Shown here one piece after another: positions 41,547 through 52,317 of a stretch of 64,000 nt of DNA; position 1 is the first letter of the stretch; the number at the start of each line of letters is the position of its first letter. This DNA comes from Affinibrenneria salicis. GTDB taxonomy: Bacteria > Pseudomonadota > Gammaproteobacteria > Enterobacterales > Enterobacteriaceae. The stretch is taken from NCBI RefSeq assembly GCF_008710095.1, contig NZ_VYKJ01000005.1:189375-253374 (forward strand). The letters are read 5' to 3'. The notes under the pieces are model-generated. The model worked only from the letters and a program-made list of their open reading frames with translations. It ran no database searches and was not told the DNA's origin. The position numbers were made by a program, and so were the translations under genes.

Positions 41547-43199
41547 TTACTGATAAACGATCTCGCCTTTCGGCTGATAGGCCGCCGCATCCAGCGGCGA
41601 GTGCTTCTCAATGTATTGCTTCAGCACTTCCGCATCGATGAAGCCGGTATTGACGTAGCCAGGCTTATCATCGACCCTCGGATAACCATCGCCGCCCATC
41701 GCGTTGAAACTCAGCGTCGCCATGCGATAGGTTTTATCCGCCTGCAGCGGCGCGCCGTTGATCTTAATGTCCTTCACCCCGTTGCCATCGGCGACCAGGC
41801 TGACGTTGGCGAACTGGGCATAGGCGCCGGAGTCCACCTGCATATTCGCCACTTTGGCCAGGTAAGGTTCGACTTCGCTGCCTTTCATCTCCACATAGAC
41901 CAGCGTATTGCCGAAAGGCTGGACTTTCAGCACATCTTTATAGGTGATATCGCCGTCTTCGATCGAGTCTCGCACGCCGCCGCCGCTCATCACCGCGAAG
42001 TCGGCATGGGTCCGCTCCATCTGCGCGGCCAGCAACACGCGCGCCAGATTGGTCTGCTGGAAACGCACTTTACTGCGATCGCCCTCAAGGTGGCCATGCA
42101 CGCTGCCGATTTTCACGCCGAGCTGAGCCTGCCCTTTTTGCTGGAACGGCGTCAGCAGTTTCAGCATGTCGGCGTCCTGCGCGATCGGATGAGTGTAATA
42201 CACGCGTTCGCTACTGCCGTCCGCGTGTTTAACGCGCTTATTCAGGTTGACCGGGATCAGCTGGTAGTGCGTCAGCTTCAGTTCGCCGTTGCGGAATTCA
42301 AAATCGGCGCGGCCGACATATTTACCCCACTCATGCGCCTGCACGATCCAAATGCCATTCTGCCGATCGGGCGTACAGGGCGAACCGGGCACATAGTCGA
42401 CCTGCTTTTTATTCTCACTGGCCATACAGACCGGATCCTGCGAGTGTCCGCCGACGATCATGTCCAGATAGCCGGCCGGCAAACTGCGGGCCATCTCCAC
42501 ATCGCCGGGAGCGTTGGAGCCGTGATGACCGTTGTCATAATGCCCCATATGAGTCGCCGCGATAATCACATCCGGCTTTTCGTTCTCGCGCAGCTGTTCC
42601 ACCACTTTGCGGGCTTCCGCCGCCGGCGAACGGAATTCGATATCGGTAAAATACTCAGGATTGCCGAGTTTGGCGGTATCGTCGGTCGTCAGACCTATTA
42701 CAGCGATTTTTATCCCTTGTTTATCAAACAGGGTGTAGGGCCTGAATAAACGCTGGCCGCTGCTTTTCTGATAGATATTAGCCGATAAAAGTGGGAATTT
42801 AGCCCACTTTTCCTGTTCGCGCAGTACGGAAAGCGGGTTATCGAACTCGTGGTTGCCGATCGCCATCGCATCGTAACCCACCATGCTCATACCGCGGAAA
42901 TCGGGCTCCGCATCCTGTAAGTCCGACTCCGGCACCCCGGTATTAATATCCCCGCCGGACAGCAACAGCATGCTGCCGCCCTGCGAAGCGACTTCTTTAC
43001 GAATCTGATCAACCAGCGTTTTCTGCGCGGCCAGACCGTATTCATCCTTATCGTTGTGCCAGAAACGGCCGTGGTGGTCGTTGGTATGCAATATGGTGAT
43101 GGCATAGGTCTTGTCTTTCTCCCATGCGCTCGCCCACGCAGGCGCCAGCGCCACCGATATGGCCAGCGCGCAGCCTACCGTTTTTGTTACCCAACCCAT
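41547..43199 (-). CDS. ushA: Periplasmic UDP-sugar hydrolase / 5'-nucleotidase UshA
   Basis: UshA hydrolyses UDP-sugars and nucleotides in the periplasm for salvage. The 550-residue protein has a signal peptide (first 25 residues, cleavage likely after AWASA), the metallophosphatase domain with dinuclear metal motifs ILHTNDHHGRF, GGDINTG and GNHEFDNPL, the VAATHMGHY-like segment IIAATHMGHY and GGHSQDP, then the C-terminal substrate-binding domain (about 360-550). AAGGGAG lies upstream of the ATG. It is a single gene with its own terminator. Confidence 0.96.
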   Translation of the reverse strand: MGWVTKTVGCALAISVALAPAWASAWEKDKTYAITILHTNDHHGRFWHNDKDEYGLAAQKTLVDQIRKEVASQGGSMLLLSGGDINTGVPESDLQDAEPDFRGMSMVGYDAMAIGNHEFDNPLSVLREQEKWAKFPLLSANIYQKSSGQRLFRPYTLFDKQGIKIAVIGLTTDDTAKLGNPEYFTDIEFRSPAAEARKVVEQLRENEKPDVIIAATHMGHYDNGHHGSNAPGDVEMARSLPAGYLDMIVGGHSQDPVCMASENKKQVDYVPGSPCTPDRQNGIWIVQAHEWGKYVGRADFEFRNGELKLTHYQLIPVNLNKRVKHADGSSERVYYTHPIAQDADMLKLLTPFQQKGQAQLGVKIGSVHGHLEGDRSKVRFQQTNLARVLLAAQMERTHADFAVMSGGGVRDSIEDGDITYKDVLKVQPFGNTLVYVEMKGSEVEPYLAKVANMQVDSGAYAQFANVSLVADGNGVKDIKINGAPLQADKTYRMATLSFNAMGGDGYPRVDDKPGYVNTGFIDAEVLKQYIEKHSPLDAAAYQPKGEIVYQ

Positions 43200-43901
43200 G
43201 AATGTCTCCCTTGCCGGTTGTCATAGCCCGTTATATATCAGGCCGCAGATGCGCCGGCGCGCGCCATCGCCGCCGGCATAAACATACGCGGCGGCAAACC
43301 GGCGGTCCGGGCGCCGTTTAACGCCGCGCCCGGGCCGCGACCGCGCGCCTTACCGCATATACTGAAATTTATAGCCTGTCGTCGACTGATATTTGATACC
43401 CCGCGCACACGACTGGCGATATTACCCTACTATAAAACCTTTATGCCAATTCCATCGTCCGACGCAAACGGCGAGCCGCCGCGCCGCGCCAGGCCTCGCT
43501 AATCCGACGCGACGCTAAACGCGCCGGCGTCGGTCACATCCCGTACGATAATGGAAAAAGATATCTGCGAAATTTGGCGCTTTGATGACGCCATGCTGAC
43601 ATTTGCTGTTTTATCACCACCTTTCCTGGCGAAATGAGCAAAGAAACGGCGGCCCTCGCCAGACGTGGCGCGAGCATGGACGGGAAAACCCGTAATAAAT
43701 GTGCTTTTTGATGATAATAATTCAGATTAATCAATAGTTGTTGAAAGAATTTTGTATTAAATCTGTGTTAGAGTATGAATAGTTTGATAAACGAATATTT
43801 ATCATAGGTAACCCTTATTATTCAGGCAGTTTTTATCTCTATGCAATAAAATTACAAAGTAAGTCCGCTCGTTCACTTTCATGCATGGCAAAGGAGTCGG
43901 G
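43200..43901. other. Long intergenic region between divergent ushA and ybaL
   Basis: About 700 bases with no supported gene. The ushA-proximal part is very GC-rich (repeated GCCGGC blocks at 43250-43350), while 43680-43860 is AT-rich and presumably holds the ybaL promoter; a weak pair TTGTAT (43752-43757) and TATGAA (43774-43779) with a 16-base spacer is the best guess. A 66-residue minus-strand frame (43534-43734) has no recognisable domain. In E. coli the transporter gene fsr lies here; it is absent, and no remnant was recognised. Confidence 0.6.
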
Positions 43902-45584
43902 ATGCATCATACAACACCGCTGATCACTACCATTGTGGGAGGCCTCGTTCTCGCCTTCCTTCTCGGCCTGCTGGCCAATCGCCTGCGCATTTCTCCTCTG
44001 GTCGGCTATCTGGTGGCCGGCGTGTTGGTCGGTCCCTTTACGCCGGGTTTTGTCGCCGATTCATCGCTGGCGCAGGAACTGGCCGAGCTGGGGGTTATTT
44101 TGTTGATGTTCGGCGTGGGTCTGCATTTTTCGCTGAAAGATTTGATGGCGGTAAAATCCATCGCCATTCCCGGCGCCATCGCGCAAATCGCCGTGGCGAC
44201 GCTGCTCGGCATCGGCCTGTCCGCCGGGCTGGGCTGGAGTCTGGCCAGCGGACTGGTGTTCGGCCTTTGCCTGTCGACCGCCAGCACCGTAGTGCTGTTG
44301 CGGGCGCTGGAAGAACGTCAGCTGATCGACAGCCAGCGCGGTCAAATCGCCATTGGCTGGTTGATTGTCGAAGATCTGGCGATGGTGTTGACGCTGGTTC
44401 TGCTGCCGGCGTTCAGCGATATGATCAATGGCGAACAGACCAACAGCCGTCAGTTGCTGACCGATCTCGGCTGGACGCTTGGTAAGGTAGTGGCCTTTAT
44501 TACCCTGATGATCGTGGTCGGCCGGCGGCTGGTGCCCTGGGTGTTGGCCAAAAGCGCCAGCACCGGCTCACGCGAACTGTTCACTCTGTCGGTGCTGGCC
44601 ATGGCGTTGGGCATCGCTTTCGGCGCGGTCAAACTGTTCGATGTCTCCTTCGCGCTGGGCGCCTTCTTCGCCGGCATGGTGCTGAACGAGTCCGAGCTAA
44701 GCCAGCGCGCGGCGCATGATACGCTGCCGCTGCGCGATGCCTTCGCCGTACTGTTCTTCGTTTCCGTCGGCATGCTGTTCGATCCGATGATCCTGATTAA
44801 TGACCCGCTCGCCGTGCTGGTCACGCTGTCGATCATTCTGTTCGGCAAATCCGTGGCGGCATTTCTGCTGGTCCGGCTGTTTGGTCATTCGCGCCGCACG
44901 GCGCTGACCATCTCCACCAGCCTGGCCCAGATCGGCGAATTCGCCTTTATTCTGGCGGGGCTGGGCGTAGCGCTGGGGCTGATGACCGACGAAGGGCGCA
45001 ATCTGGTGCTGGCCGGCGCGATTCTGTCGATCATGATTAACCCGCTGCTGTTCTCGATGCTGGAGCGTTACCTGGCGCGCAATGAAACGATCGAAGAGCA
45101 AATCATCGAAGAAGCGATTGAGGAAGAAAAGCAAATCCCGCTCGACCTGTGCAACCACGCCCTGCTGGTCGGCTATGGCCGGGTCGGCAGCCTGCTGGGC
45201 GCGAAGCTGCATCAGTCCGGTATTCCGGTGGTGGTGGTGGAGAGTTCACGCACGCGGGTTGACGCGCTGCGCGAACAGGGCATCAAAGCGGTGCTCGGCA
45301 ACGCCACCAAACCTGAAATTATGGATTTTGCCCGTATCGACTGCGCCCGCTGGCTGCTGATCACCATTCCGAACGGCTATGAAGCCGGGGAAATCGTCGC
45401 GGCGGCGCGGACGAAAAGACCGGATCTGGAAATCATCGCCCGGGCGCACTACGACGACGAAGTCAGCTATATCTCCGAGCACGGCGCCGACCAGGTGGTC
45501 ATGGGCGAGCGGGAAATCGCCAATAGCATGATCACCATGCTGCAGCTGGATAAAGTGCAGCCGGGGCTGGTGTGCCCGATTTAG
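43902..45584 (+). CDS. ybaL: CPA2-family cation/proton antiporter-like protein YbaL
   Basis: This 560-residue inner-membrane protein combines a KefB/KefC-like CPA2 transport domain (about twelve helices, residues 5-390; core FDVSFALGAFFAGMVLNESEL) with a cytoplasmic RCK/TrkA-N nucleotide-binding domain (HALLVGYGRVGSLLGAKL, VVESSRTRVDALREQG, GNATKPEIM). An acidic linker (EEQIIEEAIEEEKQ) joins them. Ion specificity is not established. The open frame begins at 43881 but the ATG at 43902 is used: AAGGAG lies five bases upstream, and MHHTTPLITTIVGGLVLAF aligns with the E. coli start. A strong terminator follows. Confidence 0.94.
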   Translation: MHHTTPLITTIVGGLVLAFLLGLLANRLRISPLVGYLVAGVLVGPFTPGFVADSSLAQELAELGVILLMFGVGLHFSLKDLMAVKSIAIPGAIAQIAVATLLGIGLSAGLGWSLASGLVFGLCLSTASTVVLLRALEERQLIDSQRGQIAIGWLIVEDLAMVLTLVLLPAFSDMINGEQTNSRQLLTDLGWTLGKVVAFITLMIVVGRRLVPWVLAKSASTGSRELFTLSVLAMALGIAFGAVKLFDVSFALGAFFAGMVLNESELSQRAAHDTLPLRDAFAVLFFVSVGMLFDPMILINDPLAVLVTLSIILFGKSVAAFLLVRLFGHSRRTALTISTSLAQIGEFAFILAGLGVALGLMTDEGRNLVLAGAILSIMINPLLFSMLERYLARNETIEEQIIEEAIEEEKQIPLDLCNHALLVGYGRVGSLLGAKLHQSGIPVVVVESSRTRVDALREQGIKAVLGNATKPEIMDFARIDCARWLLITIPNGYEAGEIVAAARTKRPDLEIIARAHYDDEVSYISEHGADQVVMGEREIANSMITMLQLDKVQPGLVCPI

Positions 45585-45615
45585 TCCCGGGGCGGCAAAC
45601 GAACGAGCGTAATAC

Positions 45616-45650
45616 GAGGGGCTGAGCCTGACAGCCCCTCTTCCTTTTCC
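45616..45650 (+). terminator. Terminator of ybaL
   Basis: GAGGGGCTG (45616-45624) pairs with CAGCCCCTC (45632-45640) around a seven-base loop, followed by TTCCTTTTCC. It lies 31 bases after the stop, between the convergent ybaL and gsk genes. Confidence 0.85.
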
Positions 45651-45684
45651 CGCTTTCCCCACTCTCACGCCGCCGGCGTAGCGT

Positions 45685-46989
45685 TTAACGCTCCCAGTAG
45701 GCCTCTTCCAGACTGTCTTCCCGCTCCGGCAGACCGCGCGTCAGACGCGGAGAATGCTGGTTCAGCACCTGATAGCTGACGCGGTTGGCGTATTTACATA
45801 CCTGAGCCAGCGAGGAGTAAGTCAGGCAGGGCCGCTGATGCTTGCTGGAGTTCGGTACGTTGATGCGGTGGTAACTGTTGGCGGTAATATCATGCAACAG
45901 CGCCGACAGCGCGCCGTCGCCCGCCCCGTTGGTATTCATGATCTTTTCCGGCCCGCCCATATAGGGCGCGATATGCGAATAGACCCGCAGCGGGTTCTGG
46001 CAATGCTCGCGCAGCATCGCCCGGCTGAATTCATAGCGGTTGAATTCCGGGATGACGCCCGGCAGCAACGGATGGCGTGTCTGGCGCTTATACGTTTCTT
46101 CAGTATACCCCGCCATATACAGACCGCTGGGACCGGCGGTGCACAATACCAGATCTACCCAGTCCAGCACTTTATCGGCCGCCGCCAGCGGATCGCCAAG
46201 CCCCGTCAGAGTCTGCGCCTCCTCTTCGTTCATCGCCACTACCGAGACGTGTTCGCGCAGAAAATCGCGCCACCACTGCGGATCGTCCGCAATCACAAAT
46301 TTGGTGCCCAACGTCAGCACCACCGGAACCTGGTACTTATGCGCCCAGTTCACCGCCTGCATCGCCGCTTGCGGCATCGGCTCGCCGGGTTTACAGCGCA
46401 CCAGGTAGGAGGTGATCACCAACGCGGAAGCGCCGGCGATAACAGACTCAGGAATACTTTCCGGCCGCAGCTGATTCATGTCGCCGGGGCTGATGGCAAA
46501 GGTGCGTTCGCCGTTGTCGCCGATTAACGTAAAGCAGCGGCCGATGGGGCCGTCCACCGCCTGCAGGTAGTTCAGATTGGTGCGGCTGGAAGTATTGCAC
46601 AGATAGCGGTAGGCGTAGCTGCCGATGCGGATATTGCTCGACATCACGCCCAGCAGGATCGAACTGTCGTCGGCCAGCACAGAATAATTATGCAGCGTAT
46701 TGCCAATGGTGCCGCCGGCAAACTGATGGCTAATCAAATCGTTAGCTTTCAACTCTTCATACAGCGCCTCGGCCCGGTCGTCATCCACAACCAGAGATTG
46801 CCCGCGGCTCAGCTTATAACGTTCGAGCAGTTCATCATCGACCTGCGCCTCAATATCCACCAGAATCTGATCGATGCCGACGATATAGGACTCAATGCTT
46901 TCTGACGCGACGGGGGAGGCAACCAACAGCGGGTCGCGGGCGCTGACGGGGAAATAGTGTTTGGATTTTCGCTTACCGGGAAATTTCAT
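45685..46989 (-). CDS. gsk: Inosine-guanosine kinase
   Basis: Gsk phosphorylates inosine and guanosine to IMP and GMP in purine salvage. The 434-residue protein is a PfkB/ribokinase-family enzyme and the usual length for enterobacterial Gsk. The C-terminal catalytic motif NTNGAGDGALSALLHD (family DTxGAGD) and the N-terminal GGTIGNTLHN region are visible. It faces ybaL; hemH lies 64 bases upstream on the same strand, and apt and adk nearby act in the same purine pools. Confidence 0.95.
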   Translation of the reverse strand: MKFPGKRKSKHYFPVSARDPLLVASPVASESIESYIVGIDQILVDIEAQVDDELLERYKLSRGQSLVVDDDRAEALYEELKANDLISHQFAGGTIGNTLHNYSVLADDSSILLGVMSSNIRIGSYAYRYLCNTSSRTNLNYLQAVDGPIGRCFTLIGDNGERTFAISPGDMNQLRPESIPESVIAGASALVITSYLVRCKPGEPMPQAAMQAVNWAHKYQVPVVLTLGTKFVIADDPQWWRDFLREHVSVVAMNEEEAQTLTGLGDPLAAADKVLDWVDLVLCTAGPSGLYMAGYTEETYKRQTRHPLLPGVIPEFNRYEFSRAMLREHCQNPLRVYSHIAPYMGGPEKIMNTNGAGDGALSALLHDITANSYHRINVPNSSKHQRPCLTYSSLAQVCKYANRVSYQVLNQHSPRLTRGLPEREDSLEEAYWER

Positions 46990-47053
46990 AATGGTGGAGT
47001 GTGATAGAACAAATACGGACGGCGATCATATCACACTCGTACGGCCCGCGGGG

Positions 47054-48016
47054 CTAGTCCGGCCGCGTCACCAATTGCTGCAGCAGGTCAATATGCCCGG
47101 GATCGTCATTCAGGGCCGGAATGTAGACAAACTGACTGCCGCCGGCATCGAGAAATATCTCGCGGTTCTGTTCTTTAATCTCTTCCAGCGTTTCCAGACA
47201 GTCTGCGGCAAAGCCAGGGCAAATCACCTGTACATGTTTTACGCCCTGGGACGGCAGGTTTTTCAGCGTTTCGTCGGTATAGGGCGTCAGCCAGGGTTCG
47301 CGGCCAAAGCGCGACTGAAAGGTCATCTTGACCTGCTCGTGCGGCAGCGCCAGCGCGTTTACCAGCGCCTCCACCGTCGCCGCGCAGCGCTTCGGATAAT
47401 CATCGCCTTCCTGCGCATAACGTTCGGGAATGCCGTGGAAAGAAATGATCAGCTTATCCGGCCGGCCGTTCTGGGCAAAAGATCGCTCAATGCTGCAACG
47501 CAGCGCGGAAATATAGGCCGGATGGTCGGCATAATCGCGGATGAAACGAATCTGCGGCAGCGAGCGGTAGCGGGTCAGCGCCTGCGCCAGCCCATCCCAC
47601 ACCGCCGCCGTGGTGGAGCAGGAGTATTGCGGATAAAGCGGCAGCACGGTGAGCTGGGTCACCCCCCGGATCATCAGCCGGTCCAGCGCCGACGCCAGCG
47701 AAGGCGAACCGTAGCTCATGCCCAGTTCGATCGGCACATCGGGCAGATGAACGGCCAGCGCCCGCTGCTGCCGCTGGCTGAACGCCAGCAGGGGCGAACC
47801 TTCGGGCATCCAGATAGACTGATACAGTTTAGCCACGCGCGGGGATCGCAGCGGCAGCACCACGCCGCGCAGCAGCGGCCACCACAGCAGCCGGGATACA
47901 TCCACCACGCGCCGGTCGCTGAGGAACTGTTTAAGGTAACGCCGCACCGCCGACGCGGTCGGGGCATCCGGCGTACCGAGGTTAACCAACAAAATACCCT
48001 GTTTTTCATGTTTCAT
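47054..48016 (-). CDS. hemH: Ferrochelatase HemH
   Basis: HemH inserts Fe(II) into protoporphyrin IX to make haem. The 320-residue protein is the same length as E. coli HemH and has the catalytic His194 in [11 protein letters not shown], the NLGTPDAP start region, [24 protein letters not shown] and [15 protein letters not shown]. The frame allows an ATG at 48025, but that lies only three bases after the AGAGGGG ribosome site. The ATG at 48016 gives better spacing and the same N-terminal length as E. coli, so it is chosen. It is downstream of adk, separated by the adk terminator. Confidence 0.94.
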   Translation of the reverse strand: MKHEKQGILLVNLGTPDAPTASAVRRYLKQFLSDRRVVDVSRLLWWPLLRGVVLPLRSPRVAKLYQSIWMPEGSPLLAFSQRQQRALAVHLPDVPIELGMSYGSPSLASALDRLMIRGVTQLTVLPLYPQYSCSTTAAVWDGLAQALTRYRSLPQIRFIRDYADHPAYISALRCSIERSFAQNGRPDKLIISFHGIPERYAQEGDDYPKRCAATVEALVNALALPHEQVKMTFQSRFGREPWLTPYTDETLKNLPSQGVKHVQVICPGFAADCLETLEEIKEQNREIFLDAGGSQFVYIPALNDDPGHIDLLQQLVTRPD

Positions 48017-48279
48017 GATCAACATTCCCCTCTTAAACAGACAAGCCAGAGGCGCGCTCTGTCAATATTATTTTTTCCGGCAAGCGCGCATTGTAACGAA
48101 AAATAATCACACAAGAATGTATTGGTATCATTGACAAAGACGATTGGCGCGGCAACGCTGCATCGTGCGGCAGCATCGTATCATGGCCGGCGGCCAGACA
48201 AAAATCAGCCAACCGGCGCAGGGAAGATATAAGTATCGGCGCCCGGCGCCGGGGTGAGAAAAGAGGCGGACTGGCGGGG

Positions 48280-48300
48280 AAAAAGCCCCGAAGACGGGGC
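48280..48300 (-). terminator. Terminator of adk
   Basis: GCCCCG (48285-48290) and CGGGGC (48295-48300) form a six-base GC stem with a UCUU tetraloop, followed on the minus strand by TTTTT. It begins 14 bases after the adk stop. Confidence 0.88.
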
Positions 48301-48313
48301 CTGAACGGGGAGC

Positions 48314-49033
<720 letters not shown>

Positions 49034-49135
49034 TCAAGGCACGGGCTCGGTTCAGCAACGGCGCGCCGGAGAAAATGGCCGCGCCGCCGGTGCCGGGCGA
49101 TCTCTTCCGCGGGATCAGGCGCGTCAACGGCGGAT

Positions 49136-49163
49136 AAAAAAAGCCCCGGCGTAGGCCGGGGCT
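49136..49163 (-). terminator. Terminator of htpG
   Basis: AGCCCCGGC (49142-49150) pairs with GCCGGGGCT (49155-49163) around a four-base loop, followed on the minus strand by TTTTTTT (49136-49142). It lies about 48 bases after the htpG stop. Confidence 0.9.
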
Positions 49164-49210
49164 GCGCAGCGAATGGAACGCGGTAACGATTATCGCGTCC
49201 GCGCCGGGTT

Positions 49211-51103
49211 TCAGGCGCTCAGCAGTTGATTCATCCGACGGATAAACTGGTTCGGATCGTCCAGCGAGCCGCGTTCCGCCAGCAGCGCCTGATCCAGCAG
49301 CAATTCCACCCATTCGGCGAACTGAGCCTCGTCGCCGATATCCGCGGCGCGTTTCACCAGCGCATGTTCAGGGTTAAGCTCGAAAATGTATTTCACTTCC
49401 GGCGCCTGCTGACCGGCGGCGGCAAACAGCTTCGCCATTTGCGTCCCCATCTCGTTCGCCTCGGTGGTGACAATCGCCGGCGTATCGGTTAACCGGTGAG
49501 TCAGGCGAACATCCTTCACCCGTTCGCCCAGCAGGGTCTTCACCCGATCGACAAAAGGCTCCAGCGCTTTTTCCGCTTCTTTCTGCGCGTCGCTTTCTTC
49601 CCCGTCGGCCAGTTTATCCAGCGATTCATCCGCTTTACTGATCGACTGGAACGCCTTACCGTCGAACTCGGTGAGATAGCTCATCATCCACTCGTCGATG
49701 CGATCGGACAGCAGCAGCACCTCGATGCCTTTCTTGCGGAACAGTTCCAGATGCGGGCTGTTGCTGGCGGCGGCATAGCTGTCGGCGGTGATGTAGTAGA
49801 TCTTCTCCTGACCCTCCACCATGCGGCCGACGTAATCTTCCAGCGAAACGGTCTGCGCCGAGCTGCCGCTTTGCGTGGTGGAGAAACGCAGCAGCTTCGC
49901 GATCGCTTCGCCGTTGCCGCTGTCTTCCGCCGGGCCTTCTTTCAGCACCATGCCGAACTGCTGCCAGAACGTCTGGTATTTTTCGGCGTCGTCTTTGGCC
50001 AGTTTTTCCAGCATCTGCAGCACGCGTTTGGTCAGCGCATTGCGCAGATTCTGCGTAATGCGGCTGTCCTGCAGAATTTCACGCGACACATTCAGCGGCA
50101 GATCGTTGGAGTCGATCAGACCGCGAACGAAGCGCAGGTAGTTCGGCATAAACTGTTCGGCGTCGTCCATAATGAAAACGCGCTGCACGTACAGCTTCAG
50201 ACCGTGTTTGTGATCGCGGTTCCACATATCCCAGGGCGCGCGCGCCGGAATATACAGCAGGCTGGTGTACTCCTGCTTGCCTTCAACCCGGTTATGGCTC
50301 CAGGCCAGCGGATCGGTGAAGTCATGCGAAATATGCTTATAGAATTCAGTATATTCTTCGTCGCTGACCTCCGATTTACTGCGGGTCCACAGCGCCTGCG
50401 CCTTGTTGATTTTTTCCCAGCTGACGGTGTCTTCGCCGCCCTCTTCCTCGCTCTGCGTCACGGTCTGAATTTCAACCGGCAGCGCGATATGGTCGGAGTA
50501 TTTGCTGATGATCGAACGCACGCGCCAGTCATCAAGGAATTCATCCTCGCCTTCGCGCAGATGCAAAGTGATTTCCGTACCGCGATCGGCCTTTTCGATA
50601 TCGGCGATGGTGTAGTCGCCCTCGCCGATGGACTCCCAGAACACGCCCTGATCCGCGCCGGCGCCGGCCGCGCGGGTGCGCACCGTTACCTTGTCGGCCA
50701 CGATAAAGGCGGAGTAGAAGCCGACGCCGAATTGACCGATAAGCTGGCTATCTTTCGCCTGATCGGAACCGATCGACTCCAGAAACGCTTTGGTGCCGGA
50801 CTTAGCGATCGTGCCAAGGTTATCGATCACCTCATCGCGGCTCATCCCGATGCCGTTATCGGCAATAGTTAGCGTACGCTGTTCTTTATCGATCGACACC
50901 CGGACGCGCAGTTCGCCGTCGCCGTCATACAGCTCGGGCGCGGACAACGCGCGAAAGCGTAGTTTATCCGCCGCATCGGAAGCATTGGAAATCAGCTCAC
51001 GCAGAAAAATTTCCTTGTTCGAATAGAGTGAGTGGATCATCAAATGCAGCAGCTGTTTGACTTCAGACTGGAATCCACGCGTTTCCTGACTTTTCATACT
51101 CAT
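49211..51103 (-). CDS. htpG: Hsp90-family chaperone HtpG
   Basis: HtpG is the bacterial Hsp90, an ATP-driven dimeric chaperone working with DnaK. The 630-residue protein has the GHKL ATPase domain ([48 protein letters not shown]), the middle domain ([26 protein letters not shown]) and the C-terminal dimerisation domain ([10 protein letters not shown]). It starts [12 protein letters not shown]; the ATG at 51103 has GAGG six bases upstream, while a second ATG at 51097 corresponds to the E. coli start. A sigma-32 promoter lies about 130 bases upstream. Confidence 0.97.
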   Translation of the reverse strand: MSMKSQETRGFQSEVKQLLHLMIHSLYSNKEIFLRELISNASDAADKLRFRALSAPELYDGDGELRVRVSIDKEQRTLTIADNGIGMSRDEVIDNLGTIAKSGTKAFLESIGSDQAKDSQLIGQFGVGFYSAFIVADKVTVRTRAAGAGADQGVFWESIGEGDYTIADIEKADRGTEITLHLREGEDEFLDDWRVRSIISKYSDHIALPVEIQTVTQSEEEGGEDTVSWEKINKAQALWTRSKSEVSDEEYTEFYKHISHDFTDPLAWSHNRVEGKQEYTSLLYIPARAPWDMWNRDHKHGLKLYVQRVFIMDDAEQFMPNYLRFVRGLIDSNDLPLNVSREILQDSRITQNLRNALTKRVLQMLEKLAKDDAEKYQTFWQQFGMVLKEGPAEDSGNGEAIAKLLRFSTTQSGSSAQTVSLEDYVGRMVEGQEKIYYITADSYAAASNSPHLELFRKKGIEVLLLSDRIDEWMMSYLTEFDGKAFQSISKADESLDKLADGEESDAQKEAEKALEPFVDRVKTLLGERVKDVRLTHRLTDTPAIVTTEANEMGTQMAKLFAAAGQQAPEVKYIFELNPEHALVKRAADIGDEAQFAEWVELLLDQALLAERGSLDDPNQFIRRMNQLLSA

Positions 51104-51235
51104 TGCTTACCTCAATCCTGGTAACATTGTGGCTGATACACCGTCAATTATTCCGCCTGCAGTATGGCGTAGGGCGCGCGGCCAACGCCTCTGCAAACGC
51201 AAGTATGACGAGTATAAATACGCATAATGAGCATC

Positions 51236-51265
51236 AATGGGGGTCACGGCGGAGATTTTCAAGGG
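51236..51265 (-). promoter_or_regulatory. Sigma-32 (heat-shock) promoter of htpG
   Basis: CCCTTGAA (51265-51258) and CCCCATT (51242-51236) on the minus strand are spaced by 15 bases and match the sigma-32 consensus CCCTTGAA-N13-15-CCCCAT. The start would be near 51229, giving a leader of about 126 bases. htpG is a known sigma-32 gene in E. coli. Confidence 0.88.
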
Positions 51266-51340
51266 CGCGCGGCGAAAAAGCGCGAGGCAAGAGAGAAAAC
51301 GACGGCCGGCGCGCAGAGCGAACCGGCTGCCGTCCGGGAA

Positions 51341-51945
51341 TCAATATTTTATCGGGTGGCGTCCCGCCAGCGAGTGGGACAGCGTGGTGCCGTCCACCAT
51401 TTCCAGCTCGCCGCCGACCGGCACGCCGTGCGCGATGCGGCTGGCCAGCACGCCATACTGCGAGCACAGGCCGGCAATATAGTTGGCGGTCGCTTCCCCT
51501 TCAACCGTTGGATTGGTTGCCAGAATCACCTCGGTGATCGACTCGCTTTCCAGACGCTGTTCCAGACGGCCCAGTCCGATATCGTCCGGTCCAATCCCGT
51601 CCAGCGGCGATAAATGCCCCATCAGAACGAAATAACGCCCGGCGAACTGGCCGGTTTGTTCGATCGCATGGATATCCGCCGGGCTCTCCACCACGCAAAT
51701 CTGGCCGTTCTGCTGACGGCGCGGATTGGCGCAGATGGCGCAGACGTCCTGCTCGGTAAAGGTCCGGCAGTCGGCGCAGTGGCCGATTTCGGACATCGCC
51801 TGGGTCAACGCCTGCGCCAGACGCATACCGCCGCTGCGGTCGCGCTGCAACAGGTGAAACGCCATGCGCTGCGCCGATTTCGGCCCGACGCCCGGCAGAC
51901 AGCGCAGCGCTTCCATCAGTGTTTCAAGAAGCGGACTGGTCTGCA

Positions 51946-51946
<1 letters not shown>
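51341..51946 (-). CDS. recR: Recombination mediator RecR
   Basis: RecR works with RecF and RecO to load RecA on gapped DNA. The 201-residue protein has an N-terminal helix-hairpin-helix ([20 protein letters not shown]), a four-Cys zinc finger ([16 protein letters not shown]), a Toprim domain ([37 protein letters not shown]) and a C-terminal Walker B-like end. Its ATG shares one base with the ybaB stop (TGATG), so the two are translationally coupled in the dnaX-ybaB-recR cluster. Confidence 0.97.

Positions 51947-52317
<371 letters not shown>

Noticed and set aside
43534..43734. 66-residue minus-strand frame in the ushA-ybaL spacer
   Set aside because: No recognisable domain, no ribosome site, and it crosses the change from GC-rich to AT-rich sequence.
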